A stretch of 64,000 bases of DNA from Rhodanobacter sp. Root480. Lineage in GTDB: Bacteria; Pseudomonadota; Gammaproteobacteria; Xanthomonadales; Rhodanobacteraceae. The notes beneath the pieces are model-generated. The model was given only the letters and a program-made list of their open reading frames with translations, was not told the origin of the DNA and ran no database searches. Both the position numbers and the translations under genes were made by a program. This document shows positions 61,101 through 64,000 of the stretch, in pieces. The DNA lies in assembly GCF_001426645.1 (NCBI RefSeq), contig NZ_LMEX01000002.1, positions 1,154,629-1,218,628 of the forward strand. The letters run 5' to 3'. Numbering within the stretch: position 1 is the stretch's first letter; every line of letters starts with the position of its first letter.

Positions 61101-63149
61101 GCGGGCAACCTGGCCGGCAACGCCATGGGCGCGGCATTGAACATGGCCATCCCGCAGGGAGGCAGTGACAGCAGTGATACGCAAAGCAGCATCGCGCAAG
61201 GCACGATCATCGTACGCGACAACCCCGATCAAGACCTCAGCGGCATCGACCGCAGCGCGACGACGCTCAATGGCAACGGCGTCAGCAACGCCTTTGATGT
61301 GGACAAGATCAAGGAGAACCAGGCGCTGGGGCAGGCAGCGGGGTATGTCGCCTTCCGAACCGTCAAGGTTGTCGTGGAATCCCGCCGCGACAAGGCGCAG
61401 CAATCACTGGCAGCCGCTAGCGAAAACTATGCTGCCGCCACGACGGACGAAGATCGCGCCATCTACAAGGCGCAAGCCGCGCAAGCGCAAGCGGATCTCA
61501 AGGCGTGGGGTGATGGCGGTGTCAACAAGGTGGCCCTGCAAGCGCTGGCCGGTGCCTTTCAAGCCAAAATGGGAGGAGGCGATGCGCTTTCGGGCGCGGC
61601 AGGCGTCGTAGCGGACGAAGCGTTCCTGACGCGCCTGGGCGCCATGCTGAACAACCATGGCGTGGATGCGGACAGTGGTGCGCATGAAACCGCCATGGGG
61701 ATGGCCAGCGCGGGTCTGGGGTGGCTCGCCGGCAGCGTGACCGGCTCACCAGGTTCCGGTGCAGGTGTCGCGTCCACCGCCCAGAAATATGGCTATTTCG
61801 ACTATCGCGATGGTCGTCAGCAGGCGCTGGGATGGCAGGCACAGGCACTGAAAAATGCCGCTGGTGGCGACGAGAACGTTCGCGCCGCCATGACGTATTT
61901 GATCGACAAGGCCATGAAGTCCGGTGCCGATCCGGCGGACTTGGCGGCGGCGCTGGCCAACCCCGAGGTGGCCGAAAGCCTGATGGGCATGGCGTTGGCC
62001 GAATCGACGTCACGAAGCCTGTACGACGGCACTTCCTTCGATGATCTGAGTGATGACCAGAAGCTGGCGGTCATGGAACGGCTGGGTGGTTCGGTGACAG
62101 TGGGAGCGATGACCAGTGTGGCCACGGGCGCACCTCTTTCCGGCGACACAGCGGTGCCGGATGCAGCACCCCAGCTGACGTCGGATACGGAGAGCGTTCG
62201 GTCGCGGGTCGGATCGGCCGCCACGATGCTGGTCGTCAGCGGCGAGCAGGGTGTCGAGAAAGCCGTGAATTGGATGGGCAAGGACACGGCCACGGCTCTC
62301 GCGTACGTGGCCATGGCGGCGATGGGCGGACCGGTCAAGACGGCGGGCAGTTATCTGTTTGACAGTTCACCGCAGGGCCAGTGGTTGTATCAGCAGAAGG
62401 AGGGGCTGCTGGTGCGGCCGTTGGCGGGCTTGGTCGGCACCTACGGGTTCGATGCGCAGACCGACGCTGAGCAGCAGGGAGTTTACCCGGCCAGCCATGT
62501 GATTTCATCGGTCGCCGTAGACACCGTACTGTCGACGATAGGCGCCATAGGGGTAAACAAGGGCGTCAAAAGTATCGTCGAGGGCGCGGAGGGGTTCAGC
62601 AAGAAGGTCGATGCGGCGGACCACTTGGTCGAGGATGGGGCGAAGGGGGCCGGCCAAGCTCTACGAGAAGTCGAAGTCAATTCTGGCGGTAAAGGCTCTT
62701 GGAGCAAAGAGCTCAACAATCCTGAGCCTAATACTCTGTACAAGGTGGATGGAAACAAGACGTATCAAACAGATAGTTTGGGACGAGTTGAGAAGGTTGA
62801 GTCCGATCTATCCTTGAGCAAAAGGGACCGAAATACCTATCAGCAATGTGTTGCCGGTAAGTGCGGGGCTTCTGGAGATGAGGGCGGCCACTTGATTGCA
62901 AGCATTTTCGAAGGGCCCGGGGAGAAGTTGAATTTGCTCCCCATGAACGGTAATTTGAATAAGGGTGCATGGAAGTCCATGGAAAATAAATGGTCAGTTG
63001 CACTAAAAGAGGGCAAGGCAGTTAATGTGAAAATTGAACCAGTGTATACAGGAGGGTCTATAAGGCCTGAGAAATTTACCGTGACCTACCAGATAGGTTC
63101 GGGACGTCCGATAAGAGAAACTTTTGTCAATTCTCCGGGTGGAATATGA
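52110..63149 (+). CDS. cdiA: CdiA-type contact-dependent inhibition effector with C-terminal DNA/RNA endonuclease toxin
   Basis: This 3679-residue exoprotein has an extended signal peptide (to about residue 36) and a TPS secretion domain (about 40-290) with VIVANPNGISVNGGGFINT near residue 145. Haemagglutinin repeats (about 300-1340) come next. A central region (about 1350-1810) contains two cysteine pairs (YCAGLGDNHRC, KCALGTKTC) and is the likely receptor-binding/secretion-arrest part. More FHA repeats (about 1810-3150) precede a helical pretoxin area and the toxin (about 3520-3679). The toxin reads YQTDSLGRVEKV, GDEGGHLIA with His3594, and LNLLPMNGNLNKGAWKSMEN, as in Endonuclea_NS_2 nucleases. 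No VENN or (Q/E)LYN motif was found before it. The last 500 bases are AT-rich. The stop overlaps cdiI. Confidence 0.9.
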   Translation: MTTIDTSHPFRQGLNALAVAIGIALLGVPVAGQAQAVPDARAGVHRPRIDTAANGTPVVNIVAPSAGGVSHNQFQSFDVDSKGLILNNSGAVSQTQLAGMIVGNTNLGAGSSARIILNEVTGTSPSALNGYTEVAGKAADVIVANPNGISVNGGGFINTTRSVLTTGTPVFGGDGSLQAFRVTRGAIAINGGGLDATRPDRLDLIARAVQANAKVWAHNLNVVTGANQVGYADLATQAIKGEGVAPGVSLDVAVLGGMYADKIHLLGTEAGVGVRTSGEIAAQAGDFQLTSAGKLVVTGKLTATGNLAVQAGGIDNSGTLAANGRLDVRGNGNVGNGGTLYAGQGANLTSTGDIRNSGKLYAASGAVAMDAAGALSLSAASDVYAGQGITMHAADMDNAGTVEALTSLDLRADGRLSNSGHLLADGGDATLGALVLDNAGVLSANGRVQLTGTQSLGNAGTVISGGSSTVHGGQVENSGQWQSGGALTITADALHNQGLIDGMSDVSLTIGRLDADAGSNLLAARHLTVAVTGPVRADGVLQAGQGLQLTAGDAVDVGAQGWLYAAQALNLASIGKVTNTGLIYAGTDANVHAGSLSSSGTLRADHDLTTTLTGDLQNTGLLRSGAAQTIRVDGHADNQGTAYAGTAAQWMVTGQLANTGTLAAQGDLDIGAGSLDSSGVLGAGVQADGSLAGTGALSVDTTAALVAQGRNLAATTLNLHGASLDLGGATTRAGGAIGLTATLGGLSLRNGDLATHDNLALQAAGQLDNSGGTLQAGSVGLNAASIVNRGGHILQTGTAASTLAVSGTFDNSAGSIASNAGTLTLDAGSLLNAGGSIAHAGSGQLSLDVDGQFENSAGSIASNGALQIITGGAFTNAAGSVSAAGNTSLQSQSLDNRGGTLAADTVDITLTQALFNTGGALQASGGLTVHADTLTNGTGQIKALGSDALSLYITHGLSNAASGFIAGNGAVNLFAGSVVNAGQIYTAGDLVVTSGGALDNRSGALQAMGALAATAAGALSNGNGRIEAGRGRSNATLSLTAASLDNSAGRIANAAQGATTLNLGSGALTNTGGTLGGQGDVAVSAGAIGNTGSGTVVAGRDLSLAATSLDNTSGTLYAARNLAWSNRLATLTNRSGHLGAGGNIVLALATLENTGGETAASGNVTLDLGSLAGSGRVVAGNDLALTLAGNYTNVAGNTLKANRNASLTFSGNLDNASGATLSAVGALAVKAAGITNSGTVDSAATSLTATGTLANSGRIEGDTVALTAASVGNTGTLIGDGITVHAGSLTNGSDLGSATDNAAYDSAVIAAAGNIDLYLTGTLLNRDALIYAMGDLTVAANASGGRASAITNRSGSIEADGSIAFAASQITNQRRVFETETYTLTSAEQASNTTVEQHVVDKTTDPVAVAYCAGLGDNHRCDPDENATGQTTTTVISQQRLLRTSAQGRIVSGTDIALGGSVLNDKSTIAAAGQLVVNGQSGSVAAGTGTLGGESIVNVGWVPTVSLRTDVDNWIQVQEKSKCALGTKTCWDDNGVEHFGQTSTTAELAIAGTPPAWMNITPGPDAPAYMTAGGTLSITGTTIANTTVGADSRPVNAVAALGSNGNGQAVTGSGTGGVSAVGGSINLGTVGGLGGTPAAPGAQTVGSLGAPGGQIQLPTNGLFTTHPGNSAGYLVETDPRFASMSGFYGSDYLMDRLPWNGEDTLKRLGDAFYENRLVLDQITALTGRRFLSNSTDTVAQYRELMDAGVAAAGRFDLAVGVALTAPQMASLTDDIVWLVSQEVNGEKVLVPVVYLSAQHAKNLASERGAVMAGQDIILDASGTLSNTGNVLASRDASLKAGTLLNSGNLRADDTLSISAAQDVLNAGRIQGGNVAVVAGRDVLSGADIGKVDLGGGLSLADAQRLGLATGGSITASSNLALQAGRDLLLSQAPVSAGRDLSLVAGRDLTAIATPITAGGDAALVAGRDLDFAATAQTAVTGGGTSISHTTTHAVSHVTAGGNLALSAGRDITSEGAAFKAGDVLAASAGRDVNLNAVTDVTTTREHHKEGRTAVNTSSLDETVRGTALDAANGIVISAGRDITATAANLASSDGTIALGAGHDITLDAGVENHDTTRDTKYKKSGLFSSKTTTTHDETHDTYAIGSTLSGDAVTIAAGHDLTTRAAQMAGTHDVTLVAGHDVTLGTAEEVSTDAYSISKKKSGVFGGGGASGLGGIGFTAGSQKASATSTVEQHITVGSLIGSTQGNLTVAAGGDLAVIGSDLIAARAAGSTTGGNVALQGNNITITSATQTDHETGTQQASSHGLSMALVGTALDGVRNVKQTRREEAGSGKKTKDTMDAIGAAGADMPSVAISYGSQRSNQSSQLDTRSERGSTLRAAGDLTLNATGGDLTVIGSALSAGGTATLAAQRNVALLTSADTQSQSSQSTHHSKSFTAAAVGWGDAARSLQGGANSSGVSMSPYNSQSGITQNAQQVVNETGTTVDAGQISVISRQGDITAEGAQLTAQHDINVLAAQGKIDLGTAESSQQQQTYQRSHQVGDLGGNGYAGTIGERQELHDQSGNQTWQSTLRTGLTSTQGDVTVVAHDDLTGQGVDIAGRDVTLVGRNVTLTPSADTAEQQQRDKMKQAGVTVALSGVAVQAAQAVDAAVDAHDRGDNRLAALYAAEAYYGAKDAGEVAGGIDYDRVAQSATGNAATAAPPGGNAEDPNGSTGLVKVTVSIGSSHQSSNTSYQQQTQQGSTVNASRDVTIVATGDGTKGADGYAATGDVVLQGAQVQAGRDATLAAARDITLTAGQDTTKRDSANHSGSASIGVGFALGLAAAAARGKGNGDSTTNHATTINAGDMLSLTSGRDTTLEGAQAYGNTILADIGRSLSLTSTQDTDHYKETYQSASAGLSLCIPPICYGATSGGASYSQSNISNNYQSVTDQTGLAAGSGGFDIHVGDTTTLTGAAIASTADASKNRLDTGSLVVNDLHNSAHSSASQMGFSYSSSSSAAGNLAGNAMGAALNMAIPQGGSDSSDTQSSIAQGTIIVRDNPDQDLSGIDRSATTLNGNGVSNAFDVDKIKENQALGQAAGYVAFRTVKVVVESRRDKAQQSLAAASENYAAATTDEDRAIYKAQAAQAQADLKAWGDGGVNKVALQALAGAFQAKMGGGDALSGAAGVVADEAFLTRLGAMLNNHGVDADSGAHETAMGMASAGLGWLAGSVTGSPGSGAGVASTAQKYGYFDYRDGRQQALGWQAQALKNAAGGDENVRAAMTYLIDKAMKSGADPADLAAALANPEVAESLMGMALAESTSRSLYDGTSFDDLSDDQKLAVMERLGGSVTVGAMTSVATGAPLSGDTAVPDAAPQLTSDTESVRSRVGSAATMLVVSGEQGVEKAVNWMGKDTATALAYVAMAAMGGPVKTAGSYLFDSSPQGQWLYQQKEGLLVRPLAGLVGTYGFDAQTDAEQQGVYPASHVISSVAVDTVLSTIGAIGVNKGVKSIVEGAEGFSKKVDAADHLVEDGAKGAGQALREVEVNSGGKGSWSKELNNPEPNTLYKVDGNKTYQTDSLGRVEKVESDLSLSKRDRNTYQQCVAGKCGASGDEGGHLIASIFEGPGEKLNLLPMNGNLNKGAWKSMENKWSVALKEGKAVNVKIEPVYTGGSIRPEKFTVTYQIGSGRPIRETFVNSPGGI

Positions 63150-63475
63150 GTTTAGATGATGATATTTATCAAGGTATTGGTGAGATTTTAGCTGCTATCG
63201 CTCCTCCTGATGCTGATGTGGTACTGGTAGAGGCCGAGCTTTCTTCAGAGGATGATCACTGTAAATTTCTATTTGATTATATTTCCCCATCCGGGGCCAA
63301 GCAGTGGTTTTTGCCAAACAGCGCTGAGGTAGATAGTGACTTGTTGGATCTTTTTGTACGACTAAGAAGTTTTTTTGAGTTAAATGGCCTTTATGCCGCG
63401 GGCAAGCCATGGAAGTGTTGCGTTGTCGAGCTCTCCCTGCGCAGCATGAAGATAAAAATCGAATTTAAGTACTAA
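63146..63475 (+). CDS. cdiI: CDI immunity protein, YezG/DUF600-like
   Basis: This 109-residue acidic protein starts in an ATGA overlap with cdiA, the position of cdiI. The pattern DIYQGIGEILAAIAPPDADVV, then VEAELSSEDDHCKFLFDY and LFVRLRSFFELNGLYAAG resembles the YezG (DUF600) family, which neutralises Endonuclea_NS_2-type toxins such as YeeF in Bacillus. That pairing agrees with the toxin domain seen in cdiA. Base composition is AT-rich, like the toxin part, suggesting they moved together. Similarity was judged by eye only. Confidence 0.78.
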   Translation: MSLDDDIYQGIGEILAAIAPPDADVVLVEAELSSEDDHCKFLFDYISPSGAKQWFLPNSAEVDSDLLDLFVRLRSFFELNGLYAAGKPWKCCVVELSLRSMKIKIEFKY

Positions 63476-63586
63476 AACAAGGGTCAGCTTGAGCTTCCCG
63501 ACGAATGTATTGTCCCGTCCAAGGTGTCTAAAGCCTCGCGCAAAAAAGGGTACGGATTCATTTATTCCCGATCATTTTGGCGGTAA
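63476..63586 (+). other. Possible coding remnant between cdiI and the orphan cdiA fragment
   Basis: Directly after the cdiI stop, in the same frame, 36 codons read NKGQLELPDECIVPSKVSKA then SRKKGYGFIYSRSFWR and a stop. There is no start codon. It looks like the end of a real protein domain and may be the tail of an older toxin or immunity gene replaced by recombination. Family unknown. Confidence 0.4.
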
Positions 63587-63611
63587 ATGAACTAACCCCC
63601 TTTGTTGGGCG

Positions 63612-64000
63612 GCCCAATCGGCCAGCGGCACCGCGAAAGCGGCCGCCGCCGCCAATCCCAACGATCCCAACGGCAGCACCGGCCTGGTCAAGGTCACCGT
63701 CAGCATCGGCAGCAGCCACCAGTCCAGCAAAACGTCGTACCAGCAGCAGACGCAGCAGGGCAGCACCGTCACCGCCAGCCGCGACGTGACCATCGTCGCT
63801 ACCGGCGACGGCACCAAGGACAGCGATGGTTACGCCGCCACCGGCGACATCAAGCTGCAAGGTGCGCAAATCCAGGCCGGCCGCGATGCCACGCTGGCGG
63901 CGACCCGCGACATCACCCTCACCGCCGGTCAGGACACCACCAAGAGAGACAGCGCCAACCACAGCGGCAGCGCCAGCATCGGCGTGGGCTTCGCGCTGGG
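63612..64000 (+). pseudogene. Orphan cdiA fragment (displaced cdiA-CT cassette), runs off the window
   Basis: This stretch is a second copy of cdiA positions 60171-60565 (protein AQSASGTAKAAAAANPNDPN, then STGLVKVTVSIGSSHQSS and so on), with a net two-codon deletion near the start and scattered substitutions. The frame is open to the window end but has a TGA at 63588-63590 just upstream and no start codon, so it is not expressed on its own. This is the form of orphan cdiA-CT modules known downstream of CDI loci, which carry enough cdiA homology to recombine. Its toxin and immunity gene should lie beyond position 64000. Confidence 0.85.

Noticed and set aside
63577..63789. A 70-codon frame beginning MAVNELTPF over the orphan cdiA start
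   Set aside because: It is out of frame with the cdiA-like sequence and becomes a Pro/Ser/Arg-rich shadow.

Overview
The window is high-GC DNA from a gammaproteobacterium, most likely of the Xanthomonadales/Lysobacterales group and probably Rhodanobacteraceae (Rhodanobacter or Dyella type). This placement is inferred from the gene set (an acs gene next to a LuxR-type regulator, a phenylalanine hydroxylase beside an Lrp-type regulator, an extended psp operon) and from REP-like intergenic repeats; it is not proven. No tRNA, rRNA, CRISPR array or transposase gene was recognised.

Layout. 1-5.1 kb holds glutamate synthase (gltD partial, gltB). 5.1-11.2 kb is an organic-acid block: a LuxR-type response regulator, acs, a divergent DcaP-like porin and an MHS-family transporter. 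11.2-24 kb is mixed housekeeping: a GlsB-type membrane protein, a radical SAM protein, an ABC1/UbiB kinase, a YtrA-type GntR-ABC operon, a HipA-like toxin (YjjJ/HipH), a patatin lipoprotein, a prolyl-4-hydroxylase-like oxygenase, a DJ-1/PfpI paralogue lacking its cysteine, a GFA protein, a GST and a WYL regulator. 24-30.3 kb carries a DUF885 metallopeptidase-like protein, a Xre/RES toxin-antitoxin pair, and a psp operon (pspA-B-C-C-B) divergent from pspF with a recognisable sigma-54 promoter. 30.3-41.6 kb contains phhA/lrp, plsC-yheT, metY, a PEBP protein, a yqjDE-type stress-membrane operon ending in an AI-2E permease, and a TetR-epimerase operon with two palindromic operators. 41.6-48.9 kb is a tripartite RND efflux operon divergent from a LysR regulator, with a duplicated RND tail. 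uppP follows.

The most interesting part is 50-64 kb. It is a contact-dependent growth inhibition (CDI) locus: a TpsB/CdiB transporter, an approximately 3680-residue CdiA-type effector, a C-terminal nuclease toxin resembling the Endonuclea_NS_2 family, and a small overlapping immunity gene resembling YezG/DUF600. The toxin/immunity module is clearly poorer in G+C than the rest of cdiA. About 130 bp after the immunity gene, a displaced copy of a cdiA internal segment begins in frame without a start codon and runs off the window. This is the arrangement expected of an orphan cdiA-CT cassette that could replace the current toxin by recombination. A tandem repeat of about 115-120 bp separates cdiB from cdiA.

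Start codons were chosen from Shine-Dalgarno spacing, overlap with upstream genes and family length. Function calls rest on motif recognition from the sequence alone; no database search was run.
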